Shown here: positions 22,724 to 34,785 of the stretch, in pieces | How the letters are laid out: the number at the start of each line of letters is the position of its first letter | Position numbering within the stretch: the first letter of the stretch is position 1 | Assembly: GCF_002865645.1 (NCBI RefSeq) | Contig: NW_020194555.1 | Span: forward strand, 62,001-126,000 | From: Hyaloscypha bicolor E | Lineage: Eukaryota; Ascomycota; Leotiomycetes; Helotiales; Hyaloscyphaceae | Length of the DNA: 64,000 nt | Reading direction: 5' to 3' | Made by a program: the position numbers and the translations under genes | The notes under the pieces: model-generated | The model's database searches: none | Told to the model about the DNA's origin: nothing | Seen by the model: only the letters and a program-made list of their open reading frames with translations

Positions 22724-24900
22724 GTTTAGAAAGCGTGATTGTATTGCATTGTACCATGAGGTGTCTAGATATCCAATTGAAAAATGTTTCGTCTGAGCGG
22801 CGGGTTGCAGTAAGTTACCCTGTTACCCCATTGCCAGAATCCAGTTATCACTTTACTAATAACGCCGCAGTAACTAAGTCACCATTCCAACTCTCTCCCT
22901 TGACGAGAAGCTTCGGAAAACATAACGTTTTGAATGCCAACTCCTCTAACCTTAAGAATCACAAGAGATATTTGTATGAAACTGTTGTTCCCCCCTACAG
23001 GAGAAGATAACGTCTAAAAGTCGGTGCAGTTTGGTCGACACGAACTGGTTCTGCCATGCCAATAGTCGAACATGGAGAATAAACCGAGGCGTTGGTGATG
23101 CCCTAAAGCTAAAGGAAGAGAAGGGCGGAAAAGAGGCGTCCGGAGAACCGAAAATAATTACGGAAGGCTTGTTGGAATGTTGGCGTCGCAGTGGAGTGGC
23201 ACAATCGGTCTTCAGTTTTCGGTTGATGCCATATGAGCTGATTCGAATCCTTCTCAGACATATATCAACGTCCAATATCTGCTAAAAGTTAGCACCAGAA
23301 ACAACAAGTCACGAAAAAGAAACAGTCTGAAGAGACGGGGAGCTTACACGGGTCTCCGGGTTGTGGAGGTGATGGAGTGGGAGGTGGCTTGGGTGGATTC
23401 TGTGGCATATTTGGGAAAGTGCTTGGAATACTAGAAGTCGAACTGGGGTCCGGGACACTTTAAGACAGTACAGATCGAAGAGCGGTCGGATATGGAGGTA
23501 TGCCAAAACGAAGAAAGTGTAAAGAGGCCCTCGGGGTGGCGAGTCTGACTGCAGTGGCAAATTCGTAAGAGAAATAAGAGGATCAGTGCACCAGAGCGAG
23601 TCCATGACAAGACTCTTAGTGAAACTTTGCAGAGATGGCAAAGACTGAAAGTCAGCGAGAGAAAGGGCCTGTGAAAGCTAACTTATGTCTAGCTTTGGCA
23701 TTTTTGGTGTGCGCGCACACTTGCTTTTTGACGACGTGCACGCATGCTGCACGCACCAACATTCTATCATGGAATCGATGAGGACAGGAAGAAGGAACTA
23801 GGAAACTTAGGACCACAGTTTGATCATCGACAAGATCCTATGTAAAGATTTCTAGTAATATTGTGCTCGGCTCGCAGGTACGTGACGGCGCCGCCTGAGT
23901 GACCTATCTTGGCAAGTCAAGGTGAGAAACATTCGTTTGCTCCTTGCTTACCGCTCTTGGTCTTCTGGAGTCTGGAGATGTCATCGTTTACGAGAGGAAC
24001 GCATTGAAGTCAGCCAGAGCTAGCACCTGCAGATAGTCGCTTGGGAGGGCTTTGCCTGTTTTTAATTTACTTTCATCAACTTCTTTCTAATCACGGCAAA
24101 CAGATTGGTTATGCGCCTGCTTTTAACTCCGTGTGCACTGGAAGTGTAAATGCACGCTATTCTACTTTGGGAGCTCCACCCGGGGGAGGTTTTCTTTCCA
24201 TTGGTTCGGTCGGTGTTGAGCTTATCAGCAATTGCTGCTCATCTGTCAAAGTCAAGGGTGGTGCCCGGAGCCGCTTTCTGAGGCGACTGCGCCCTTTCTA
24301 GGGGTGGGGGCGGCATACAGTATGTAAGGATTTTGGAACACTAATAATATTTATGTAAATTTATGAGGTTTAGACCAATATTATATAACAAATAGAGCTA
24401 TTTTTAGGAGGGGGATTCGATTCGCAAAAATTCGCAAAAATTTTTAGATAGAAAATACGATTTGATCTAGTTCGTCGAATACGAATTATTCGACTATTCG
24501 AGCGGAGCCCACTGATTCGCTGAGCCTCCACGGACTGGGACGGGCGTTGCCAGCACTATTAGAAATTAGACCAAGACAACGTTAAGGGCCGAAGGTCACG
24601 GCAGACTCGTTCTTTATATTTGTTTAAAAGGATGGCAAGTTGATTCCCTTTTGGAAGGTCGCGCAGAGCTAGTTATTTATGGTTACCACGTAGGTAAGGC
24701 TAGACGCCTATGATTTTGCTCACTGATTTCTTGCCTGTTGCTAATCTTCCTTTCCTCGCCTTTATTGCGATGGAAGCTACTCTTTCTTCCGAAACCCTCC
24801 TTCCATTCGTTCTGTCATCGGCGTTCTACGAATTTTGATTCTTCTTTCTCGGCATAACCTCTTCCTGATTTAAATATCAAGAGTAATTCAACTCGACGGG
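22724..24900. other. Gene-poor stretch downstream of regulator copy 1
   Basis: About 2.2 kb without a convincing gene. Around 24300-24500 the sequence becomes AT-rich with a short direct repeat (ATTCGCAAAA near 24422 and 24431) and many TTCG/CGAA words. It may be a transposon footprint but I cannot name one. Confidence 0.3.
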
Positions 24901-26464
24901 GAAGGTTGACTGACATTAATAGTTGGAAGCGATTGCGGGTTGTGTGACAAATACCAATCCAACGGGCTCTCGATCTTCGGTGTCTTCGACCTTCGTACCC
25001 TCTTTCGAATGCCGCCAACTCGGGCATTACGACAAGCATTCTTTATACATTTGCCCTTGCGCCATTGAAACGGTAGCCCGGGAGAAACTTTTGAAACACC
25101 ATGTTGGCAGCATTTGATTTCTTCTATTTCAATCAACCGCTGTTTGCAGCCTGCGATGTCAACGAATGAACCACACAATGCAATATTGACAGGCCCCAAC
25201 ACAACCTCAGCTAACGAGTTGGTGATAAGCATTGATGAGTTTCTCGGGAATGGTCTGGACAAGGAGGAGTGGAAGAACGTCCTTGAAGCCATGGGATGGG
25301 AACACAACACCAATATACGGATACGATTGTCCACCAGGAGTTTGAATATTACATACCTGAAATCAAACGGCGGTTGGCAGAGCCAAACATTGCTCAAGAC
25401 TTAAGCAAAAGAAATCCTCGCACGAAAATTTTCAAGCGAATCAGGGGCTAGAAATGGGTCAAGGGAGCTCCTGACGAGAAAGCAGAACGGAGACGGAATC
25501 GGATGCTGCATGTCACAGTTGCCTAGTAAGTCCCTGCTTCGTTCTCTGTTTAGTCAACAGAGGGATATTTTTGGCTAACCGCTGCGCCTTAAGACCTCGC
25601 GTTTTTCAGGTTAAGATCAAGGGATATTTCGACGGAACAGCTTCCGTATCTCATCTATCTGGCTCAAAATTCGATGGCGGCTCCACCGGAAACCCGTCAA
25701 CTCCAGGCGGAACTTGGGAAGCCTTCTACTGTCGGACATCGGTTTCAACAGCAGCTCTAAACAACCGCTATGGGTATGGAGAAATGGTACCCAATTGATG
25801 TCATCCAAATGCGTCTTTCTAGAATTCTCACATCCGCAATCCTGTGTATACTTTTGGTAACAATGGCACTTCCCCTGAGCTCAACGCCAATGGCCAGCTC
25901 CTGTGGACTCCCACACGGGCAAAGGGGATGCAGCATATGCCTATCGACAGACAGAAGCTACTGCTCGGTCTTTCCCATTCACTGAGGCCGGTACCCAGGA
26001 CTCATTGGACTGCCTTCATCTGCCGTCGGGAATTTCTGGGCCTCAAGAGTCTCCAAGTTCCCTCGTTCAGGAAGATGCCACAACTGGTGCGTCTTCCGTT
26101 GTTAGACTTCTTTCTTGGGCCCTGTTCCTTACTAACTCCTGTTTTGTCTCACAAGTTGCAAGCTAGGCCGATCGTGGTGATAACGAATGAAAACAGGGCG
26201 GGAGGCGATAACCTTCGATGTCCCGTACGAAAGCGGGCTTAACCCTACTGTTTTGCCGCTGCAACCCTAGCCTTCGGCGAGTTTCGATCCAGCAAACAGG
26301 TTGAGAGTAGCTCAACAAGGCTACTATCAACGCCATTTTGAGTCTAACCTCCACGGAGCTGTTGCCCAATCAGTTCCTGGCGGATCTGCACACCACAGTA
26401 GCTGAACTCATTTTCTTCCAAAGAAAATATCAGTAAGCAGGGAATGCATATTCTTCTTCCACAG
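24901..26464 (+). pseudogene. Possible decayed coding region upstream of the split coiled-coil frame
   Basis: Several short plus-strand stretches read like protein but cannot be joined without stops and frame changes: MSTNEPHNAILTG and DKEEWKNVLEAMGW near 25160-25300, FPFTEAGTQDSLDCLHL near 25975, and RVAQQGYYQRHFESNLHGAV near 26300. They lie on the same strand as, and just before, the decayed frame at 26465. I infer one old gene, or two, decayed by substitutions. I do not recognise a family. Confidence 0.3.
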
Positions 26465-27719
26465 TTAATTCAAATTATACATCGCCATTCCATTCTGGTC
26501 CCGATGCTACTCACGAGCCTCTGACCAAGAACCACGAGATTTTAATCCATCAACCGATTGACAACCACTCATCACCTGTGAACGATACAGTAATGGAAAA
26601 TGGAGATATATAAGGCGAGACAGTGACATTACTCAAACTAGTCTAGGAGCAGAGAGAGCAACTCAGAGTGCGCGATGCCGAAAATCTCGAATTGAGGGAT
26701 AGCATCAAGCAACTGTAGGCCTTACAGATTTCAAATAAACTGCAGATTGAAAGAATTGATCAAAATAATAAACTCGCGGATCAGCCTCTTTAGCAAGCCA
26801 TTGAGGCCTGTCCAACTCAAACCTTGAGACGACATTCCCGCTCGGACCAAGCTTATGCTCTCAGCCTGAGCCGACCGAACCTGTCCTCAAAGGCCATCTC
26901 CGGAGATGGAGCATATAAGGTATCTTCTAGCGTAACATACAGTCGGAACAAGAGTGCGTTGTCTTCCTCCGCCGGGACGGAGCCGGAAGCTGAGCCCTAC
27001 TATCGCTTAAGCTGTCCCCTACTATCAATCAGCGCAAATATCTTTGTATTTTCTATAGTAGTAATTAGCTTCTTGCATATGCTCGACCTTAAGATATAAT
27101 AAATGCCTAATTTACTAAAGGAATACTACCCCTCTCTTCTGTCTAACTCCTTCCTCCTCGACCTCCACCTAACGGCCCGCCAGGCATGCTCCTAGCATAT
27201 GCTCGGCATATACTAGTCCTAGCTAGCAGGGCCTTCACGCTCTAATATATCCCAATGCGGGGGCTCTCACCGCCCCCTAATCCCCGGGACTAACCCGAAT
27301 CCTAAACCCCTAGCCCTAAGCCCCCTCGCAAGCTCGGGAATAACACCAACCCTCCCAGCTCGCGCATAAGGAGAGCGTATGCTGAAATATAGTAGGGGAC
27401 AGCTTGGGCGATAGTAGGGATCAGCTAAAACCCTGCCGGGACGGCCACTACCTCAATTCCGGCAGCTGGAAACCCCGAAGAGGCCAGAAGGCGGATTGGT
27501 GAATTGGAAGGCAAAGTGCAGTGCATAGTAAAGACCCCGATGGACAATCCAAATACCAACTATGGTGCGAGGCTTGACGAGATGAATCCAAACTGCGGAC
27601 GGCGAAGGAGAACGAAGACTTCGTGGGACGTGACTCTGGAATCGTGTTGGGTGACAGTTCGAGAACATCACTTACCCACTGAGATCCAATATTTCGCCTC
27701 TCTGATACCGAATGAGTAA
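26465..27719 (+). pseudogene. Decayed coiled-coil gene split by an inserted element
   Basis: One frame (position modulo 3 equal to 1) reads from about 26465 to 26980 with four in-frame stops at 26611, 26644, 26716 and 26791 (TAA, TAG, TAG, TAG). Between them it has clear heptad-like sequence (EQREQLRVRDAENLELRDSI, NKLQIERIDQNNKLADQ). All four stops are what C-to-T change in CAA or CAG would give. The frame is then interrupted by the element at 26981-27434 and resumes at 27435 as ATTSIPAAGNPEEARRRIGE and continues to TAG-free TAA at 27717. Leaving out the element and one copy of the 10-bp repeat puts both halves in one frame. The family is unknown. Confidence 0.6.
26981..27434. mobile_element. 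454-bp MITE with long terminal inverted repeats (Mutator-like by its 10-bp target duplication)
   Basis: The ends 26988-27033 and 27381-27426 are inverted repeats matching at 40 of 46 positions, with the shared core CCCTACTATCGC and AAGCTGTCCCCTACTAT. The element is bounded by an exact 10-bp direct repeat, GCCGGGACGG, at 26971-26980 and 27435-27444. A 9-11-bp duplication is known for Mutator-like elements. There is no transposase ORF, so it is non-autonomous. The outermost 7-8 bases on the two sides do not match, so the true ends may be slightly inside the duplicated bases. Confidence 0.75.
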
Positions 27720-29391
27720 CACGAACAGAGTTGTAATCTGGTTTGGATTAGTTGTCTGTGGATTAACACTCTCTAGGATGGACGGGAGGGCGACGTCTTA
27801 GCATGTGGGTTCCTGTACTGGTTCTGAAGCTAAACAACGAATTTTGAAGTAGCCATCCTTCTTCCTAAATTGGCACAAACGACTTGATGGGTTGATCAAG
27901 TTTTGGAGGTATATTCACTGACCAGGGCTGGGTACCGGTCTTCCATATTCCTCACAAGAACCTGAATTCGTATCATTTTTTCGATTCCTTCAAGGTCGTA
28001 TAGTGTGTTGTATATCTCTTAAACCATTTCACTATTTTTTGAAGGTACCTCGGTTAGTAGAACATGGTTTCGTGTGAGAAAAATTTCGTAGAAGTTCCGA
28101 AAAGCCTAGAAATGGGGGTTTGGGGGGTTGGGGGTCACGTATAGCTATTCGCTAAAATAGGGGCCTCGCATCAAATCCTGGCGAGCCTAAGGCCACCCTA
28201 CCCTCTCAGGTATCTTCGATCCAATTAAAAACGGCCTGCGCAGGAGGCCTCTTCTGAGAAAGGTGTCGCGAGAAAGTTTTGCCGTTTTTGCCGTTTTGGG
28301 ACAACGCACCAAACTCGAATAATACCGATAATAACGGATCATAACTGCAACTCTCTTGATTAAAAGACTCTAAGCCCTTCATTGTTCTCCTTTAAACTAC
28401 TTCAGAATTTTCCAAATTTCAATGAATAATGGACATATATACATACCTCTTCTTCCTTTTCGCCTCCCAAGGTCCACTTGACAGTCAACTCGAGAATCGG
28501 GAAGGGACGAAGCACCGATTCCTGGAAGTCGGCATGGAAATTCAAGACTCTACATGCGCTGGATTACAACGACTGTGGACCTAAATGTCAGTTCTCAAAC
28601 AGGCAATCGCCTCTTCAGCGGCGACCAGGCAACGCTGAACCAGGCTCAAAACGAAGAGATCCAGTTGGGGTTGCGATACCTTTCTCATTCCAATTCCCAT
28701 TGGATATCTAGAGATCGATGGCGATTGAATTTGGGGGGGGGGATAACCTTTCAGCCTTTCGGCATTGCGGTGATCAGTAATCGCAAACCTCGGGCCTCTT
28801 CAACCTACTGAAGCATATAGCTGACAAAAAGACTTGCTGTTTGTCTGATCTCAAGCAATGGGTATGCAAATGGATATCTGCCACAGGGAAACCCCATTTA
28901 CCCGGCAAACTGTGGTCGAATTATCAACAGCTTTCCCTTGACAAATCATCAGCTGCGACGCCCGACACCAGATCCAAACCACGCTAGACAGACTTGCCTG
29001 GTACTAGATACGAGTTATGGTAGAAGAAGCTCACCAAAGCCAACATCCAGTGGTATACTCAACTCAGGGAGAGGTTTTACCGATCCGAAGGGGGGCGGAT
29101 GCGCGAACCTCGTTCCGGACTAGAGGCTGCAGTATGCTGAAGTAAGCCACAAGTTACCCATTCTCGAATTGCCTTCTCCAACGACAATGTACCTCCACAG
29201 GATTGAAATCCGAGGAAACAATATCAGCATGCAATAGAATGGTATCGTGCTTTCTGACCTGTAATAATAACAGCATCCACCGTACCGAAAGGCAACTTCA
29301 GCTTTAAAAAGAGGAGTCTGGGGATTGAGGTTATAACTTATGACCTTCGTGAACATTACTCTCATGGAAAGCTAGAATATCCAGATCAATC
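27720..29391. other. Gene-free stretch upstream of regulator copy 2
   Basis: About 1.67 kb. Short ORFs of 60-85 codons only, none recognised. A G9 run lies at 28732-28741. Confidence 0.3.
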
Positions 29392-31405
29392 ATGTCTCAA
29401 AGTAAGTCTAGGTTTCTTTTATAGAGGTTATTGCATGGACTAAACAGGGATCGTGTCTAGCTCCAAAAGTCTTGAAGAAAGATGCTTCCCTTAAGGAACT
29501 GTCCAAAGGGCTAAGGTCAAGCCCCGAAAACGAGAATGCCGAACAGCCAAGTTTCACAATACCACAATTCATCAACATTACAAATTCTACGGCTCTGGGT
29601 GAGTCTGCTCGGACTCAAGTTCGGGCACAAGTCATGAGAGACTATCACCGGAGACGAGTTCAAAGAGCAACCCAGAGCGAGAACCCAATTCAAGACCCTC
29701 CACCGAGGCCACCGAGTGCGAAAGCCCAAACGAATAAATTCAGATTTGGAAGAGAAAAAGGTCTTCGACCGTGGGTGCCTGTCAAAGGACCTCCAGGAAA
29801 ACGAAAACATGCAGGAAGCGGTCGAGGGAAGGCATTGAATCCATACAGGTCTCATGAAGTTCCAAGCGCTTCCTCGGTTAATGGGGGTCAACTTTCCCTG
29901 GACTCCACTGTACCTGATCCAGAGTTTGCATCCATGTCCTTCAGTGAAACTGGACCCCCTACAGCTTCTGCTGACAAGTGGCTGTCAAGTCTCGATTTCG
30001 CAATACAAACGTCGATTCTTTATCACTCACCTGGGACTGGACTCCTGGACCCGTTTGCTGCAACTTCACTACTTATCACCCCAAGAACACAAGTCCTCAT
30101 TCATCACTACTGTAAGTTAGACTAGATACTCGCCCTATTTGCCAACTTGAGGTTGATGGTTTGCTTATTTGGCTATTCAACAGTCAGCGATCGCCTCCAA
30201 TCAGCTTGGCTCATGATGCCTATGAGGAAGATGCTCTTCTCTCTTGCTATTAACGATGCAGCAATGTTTCACTCGTTCCTATGCCATTACGCCGGAAGTT
30301 ACAATGTGCATTTTCGGACCGGAAACAGGGATGAGGCTCTGTATCATGCCAGCGAAGCGGCAAAGATTGTTAACGAAAGGCTTGCGGACCCGAATCAGGC
30401 TTTGACCAATGAGACAGTTGCTACAGTCGCCAATATGGCGGCATTCGAGGTGAGCCTTGTTTAAAGTTCTGGTTTCCATTCGCTGACCCACCTTCACAAA
30501 GTCCTCGAATGGATCCGTCGATAGCATGTTGGTTCATGTGGATGGCTTGGAGAGGATGGTTCAAATGCGGGGCGGTATTCAATCTGGTGGATTTCCTATG
30601 ATAGTCCAACGGATGATTGCATGGTATGTGATAGATTTTCTTCAAAAAATGAGTCTCTAACCCAGCTTCAAGGACGGATTACCACGCAGCAACCGCAATG
30701 CTCAAGAGACCTCGCTTCCCCCCTCTCAATATCCCAGAAACAGAGAAGCCCGAAGAATTTTTCTATCCATCCATATCCAACCCCAGTGACCCGTCGAGGT
30801 TTCGCCAGGGTGATTCAACAGAGAGAGGCATGCAGGACCATAGTCTTCAGCGATTACTAGCCGGCGTGCGAGACTTATCGAAGATACTCAAAGGGCTTCG
30901 AAAACTTACCAATCTACCAGAAGACAACATCTGGTACAGCGATAAGATTTATTACCTCCAGCGTAACATTATTGAGGTCGTGTATTGCCCGAACACTCCC
31001 AGGCCTGTGGATCGTTTATGTGCGATGGCTGCGCTCATGTACTGCGGGCATTGTCTCCGCGACGTGCCATTTACTTTCCAGGTCATTGCCAGATCGGTCA
31101 CTCGATTGAAAGCCGCAATTGTCGAGTATGAAGAAAACCTTTCTTCTGACGCCGATGGAGAGGCGAAAAGGGTGATGTTCTGGATTCTAGGTTTCGGCGG
31201 TGTGGCCGCGGAGGGTAAACTTGAGCGAGATTGGTTTGTGGCCAAATTCAGGGCACTTTGTGATGAATTGAATATCAATGACTGGGAGGCGGCCAACGGA
31301 GTTCTGAAGGACGTTCTGTGGCAGGCTGAATTGGACGATGCTGCAACTAAACTATGGCTGGAGGCTACCCTGGGCGATTTCTCAAACTTACCACTCGACT
31401 CCTAG
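29392..31405 (+). CDS. Fungal_trans_2-type (DUF3468) regulator-like protein, copy 2
   Basis: Model: join(29392..29401, 29461..30111, 30184..30449, 30502..30623, 30673..31405), 593 aa. The first exon is 10 nt (MSQ plus one base), followed by GTAAGT. Landmarks: IPQFINITNST near residue 35, a basic RDYHRRRVQRA, a linker, LIHHYF, the helical LAINDAAMFHSFLCHYAG, HVDGLERMVQMRGGIQSGGF, and a helical C-terminal half. It is a diverged paralogue of the protein at 20625: intron phases and the 122-nt exon coincide, and the motifs FALSDAASLHALL and LAINDAAMFHSFL correspond. No zinc cluster is present. It is likely nuclear and regulatory; the target is unknown. Confidence 0.8.
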
Positions 31406-32289
31406 TGCTCAAAATTTTGGGCTTCTACAATGATGTGGTGTGGTCTCTGAAGTCGCCGACTTACATGGGCTTTTTCAAATTTTAACGAGTTTCAATGGAC
31501 CATGAGCTTTCATTGCGCCTGCAGGCAAGACAACATCGCCAAGATACATTTGAGGGAGCAATGTCACAACGCAAGATTGCAAGCAGGACATTTTGTGCGG
31601 AAATGACGGCCAGGCCGAGTTCATGTTGCGAAATGCGTCGTTCATGCATATCGGAGACCACGAGGGAAATCAGCCGCCTCCTTTGCTTTGTGTAACACAA
31701 CGGGCCACGAAACGACTGCCGCGCTCTCTCAAAGAGATAAAGTCCTACATGAAATCGCCAATATACCCTTGAATCGAGACTAGCATTCCCCATAGCCACT
31801 TGCTCCATTGTTATCCAAACCCCGAAAGCCTAGAGCTAGATAGTAGAAGCCGGCAATTTGTCATATTGCAGGACTTGCTTGTCAGCCATTGTCTCGGGAT
31901 CGCAGAATATAAGTGGAATCTGTGTTTAGCTGTGTGGGCGGCTGCGTTGCTTTCCCGGGGAACTAACTGCTCTTAAATGTGCTCGTCAACCCTCCCAGGG
32001 CGGATTATTCTGAATAATCTGCGCCCCTTCGCCAAACTGCGTAGAAAAAGGTATCTCAATTTTGTTCTAGTTTCTTCATCGACTGTGAGCTCAGCTACAG
32101 TTCAACCAGTTCAGCCGGCAGTCAATCGTCTCGTCGTTGATCTGTGAATTATCCGGGAGTTTCGTTTTTGCTTGATGAACCCCAAACCTTTCCAATTCAA
32201 GCTAGAATGCCACTCTGAAGTTAACCTTCTTGGGGAAATGGAGCGCGAATCCTGAACACGCTATTTTCCCCTTATTTTTGGCAACAAGA
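31406..32289. other. Gene-free stretch with a near-palindrome
   Basis: About 880 bp without a gene. A near-perfect palindrome lies at 31998-32023 (GGCGGATTATTC and GAATAATCTGCGCC arms). It could be a binding site or chance. Confidence 0.3.
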
Positions 32290-32906
32290 AGGCGAGCAAG
32301 ACCGTCGTAATCAAGAATTTATTTTCTTCTCTTGGGCACATATTCGGTCCTCTGCAATCGACTTTCGAACACCTCTATTTCCGGGCCGGGGGGAAATGGC
32401 TCGAAACTCGCGAGAAGCTGGGCGGGTTAAGGTTTGTTTGGAACTGGCTGGTCGTGGCTTTGTTTTTGGTCATCCCGATCGTGATAATTGCCACAAAATT
32501 CCAACATATCAGTAGCCAGAGTGTCTCAGCACTTGGACTAGCAATTTGGCTCGAACTGTCTTGGGTCGCGGTGTGGATAACACATCTGGTTTCATAGGCC
32601 TTCGGTTGGCTTTTTGAACGGCTGTGCCAAAAGGACATCTTCGATATTGAAAACTATGATTGTCTCGCCAGGAAACTCAAGTTCCCTTTACTGTTTGTGC
32701 TCTGGTCCATTAGCTCTTGGGCATTTGTACCCCATATGTGTTCCTATACACATCAACACTGTACAGGCCATTGGCTTACCGTTTTCGAAAGAGTCTTCGC
32801 TGCAACAATTGTCGTTTCCGTAGTCTGGTTCAGCAAAGCCTTGCTGCTCAAATTTCTCTACATAGACCGCTATGCAAACCACGGGAGAAAAGCAGGATGT
32901 TCTTGA
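32290..32906 (+). pseudogene. Fragment of a fungal MscS-type mechanosensitive channel (N-terminal membrane part)
   Basis: In one plus frame the sequence reads KWLETREKLGGLRFVWNWLV, a membrane segment ALFLVIPIVIIATKF, a second LGLAIWLELSWVAVWITHLV, then TAG at 32595-32597. It resumes in the same frame as AFGWLFERLCQK, a third segment FPLLFVLWSISSWAFVPHM and a fourth WLTVFERVFAATIVVSVVWF, ending at TGA 32904-32906. The four segments in this order, with WLE/WL patterns and the KALLLKFLYI end, resemble the region before the EF-hand and MscS core of fungal Msy1/Msy2 proteins. The EF-hand and pore domain are absent. One internal stop plus truncation mark it as a dead copy. Confidence 0.55.
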
Positions 32907-33227
32907 GCAGGGGCTTCACAGCATCCCCTTTTCGGCGATACCCCCACATAATCATGAGAAAACATACTCGAACACGGATACGCCGAATTTGAGTTGATGA
33001 GTGCGAATGCTTAGCGCTTATGCTATTTGCTTTAATGCCAGTACTCGAAGCTCCAAATCGAGCGTACTTATATTATGGCAGCTAAATAGGGGCAGAAATA
33101 CATACGTGGGAAACGATTTAGAGTATAAAGCTCTAGATCAGCACTTCAAGAGAATGCAAACTTCGGAGTTAAGATATACTAACATTTGAATATTCCTGCG
33201 TATCTCTAAAATCATTTGTTCTACCTT
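32907..33227. other. Short gene-free gap
   Basis: These 321 bp lie between the channel fragment and the dehydrogenase pseudogene. Nothing recognised. Confidence 0.3.
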
Positions 33228-34237
33228 TCAAGCTTTAGCAAGCAGGACCCGCCTGTATCTCATTGTACCCTTCTCCAATTTGTCCAATGCGTCCTCAATC
33301 CCCTCTCCCGTAAGTGGAAATTTCTCAGAAACAGGCTTGATGTTATGTAGCGCCATAAATACCAACAACTTATCATAAGCATCATGCTGTCCATTCGTCG
33401 AATAAACATTATTGATACTCTTCATAAAAAACGGCATATGAGGCACCGAAAGCTTGCTCGCCATATCACTGGGAATCTACAGTGGGAAAACAGTCGCTTT
33501 GCCAACCAAGATCGGTGTGAACAATTCCCAAGGAATGTGAACGTTGGTGCAAACGAGCAATTTGTCGAGTTGTCTTGCAACCTTGAGACGTTCTCCTACA
33601 GGGAGATTCGTATTGACGAAGTGATGTGCTCCAAGTGTCAAAGAATCGGCTTTCTTGCTCTCGGTTGCAGAGAATGCTGTAACTTCACACTCCATTTTGT
33701 TTGCGAACTGGATGGCAAAATGACCAAGCCCACCGATCCCGACTATGCCAACGTGATCCGTTGGCTTGAGATCGTAACCAATTAGGTCATTCCAAACAGT
33801 CCATCCGCCACATAGGAGTGGTGCTGCATCTTCAGATTTCATCTCGTCTGGAATCCTGTACACGAAACGGAAATCCCAGACACCACCGGTGGAGAAAGAG
33901 CCTTGATCAAAGCCTGTCTGACCGTATCGCTTAGGCAAGCGTTCACACATTGCTATGTAGCCTGTTTGGCAGGAAGGGAGGTGCCACGAACCCATCCCCA
34001 TGCGACTCTATCTCCGACTTTGTGGTTTGTCACTTCAGGACCAACTTGAGTGATCACACCAGCTCCTTCGTGCCCCATTCCAATCTCTTCATGATGGCAA
34101 TGGACACCCGTTCCGCAGACGCCCGAGTGTGTGGTCTTTACGAAAACTTGATGGCCAGTGAGTGCTGGTCCGGTAACTGTCTTAGCAACGACAGGGCCAC
34201 TGAGAGTGCCGGTCCAAGTCTTGAAGCTGAGCGACAT
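33228..34237 (-). pseudogene. Zinc-containing NADP-dependent alcohol dehydrogenase, broken copy
   Basis: The frame starting at ATG 34237 has the medium-chain dehydrogenase layout: SGVCGTGVHCHHEEIGMGHEGAG (zinc site region), GDRVAWGWV, then in another frame CQTGYIAMCERLPKRYGQTG, TPIPDE-like linker, LLCGGWTVWNDL, the cofactor motif GIVGIGGLGHFAIQFA, and, past a stop, PLTGEGIEDALDKLEKGTMR. Two lesions are visible: a frame change between about 33953 and 34001, in the cysteine-rich structural zinc loop, and a TAG at 33477-33479 where the family reads on (CTG TAG ATT, one C-to-T step from CAG). The enzyme class is clear (fungal ADH6/cinnamyl-alcohol type); a functional product is unlikely. Confidence 0.82.
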
Positions 34238-34785
34238 ATCAGATCTATGTCGAGTTTAAATTTCCGAGGAGAGGAATGTTGATTAGAAGCTAGCAGAGAA
34301 GCTGCTGGAGATTAGGAAGAGCAGAGATGATGGAGGTGAAATTCGGAGAGAGGTCTTTGACTTCATTTTATATACTTCTACGTCTGGAATAAGTGAGGCA
34401 AATGGGAATATAGGTGGCAAAGCGCAGAATTTTGTCATCCGCCCCAAGGTATGCATTGGCAAGATGTGGAGAAAACATTGCTCGATAATTGGAAGAGTAA
34501 TCACAATCCAGGTCTTCCTTGAACTCGTGAGCGCCAAATGATAAACCCAATTGTACCACATGCGGGGCAAATACGCAAAAGTGGGTGTACAATAGGGAAA
34601 AGGAAAGTTAGTTGTGGATGACAGCATGAGCCCTTGTAATTCCCATTTTATCCCAATCGGGAGAATGTAAGCCGATAAAGGGACAAATCAGCCTCCAATT
34701 TCCCTGTCCAATCACTTGGAAAGATGTGGGGCACCTTTCTGCCTCTGTACTGTATTCCTTAAGAGAATCTTCAATATCAAGGCCG
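34238..34785. other. Gap between the dehydrogenase copy and kinase A
   Basis: About 550 bp. A 98-codon minus ORF (34608-34904) overlaps the end of the kinase gene in another frame and has no recognisable motif. Confidence 0.3.

Noticed and set aside
24888..25397. 169-codon minus ORF
   Set aside because: No recognisable motif, and the opposite strand reads at least as well as decayed coding sequence.
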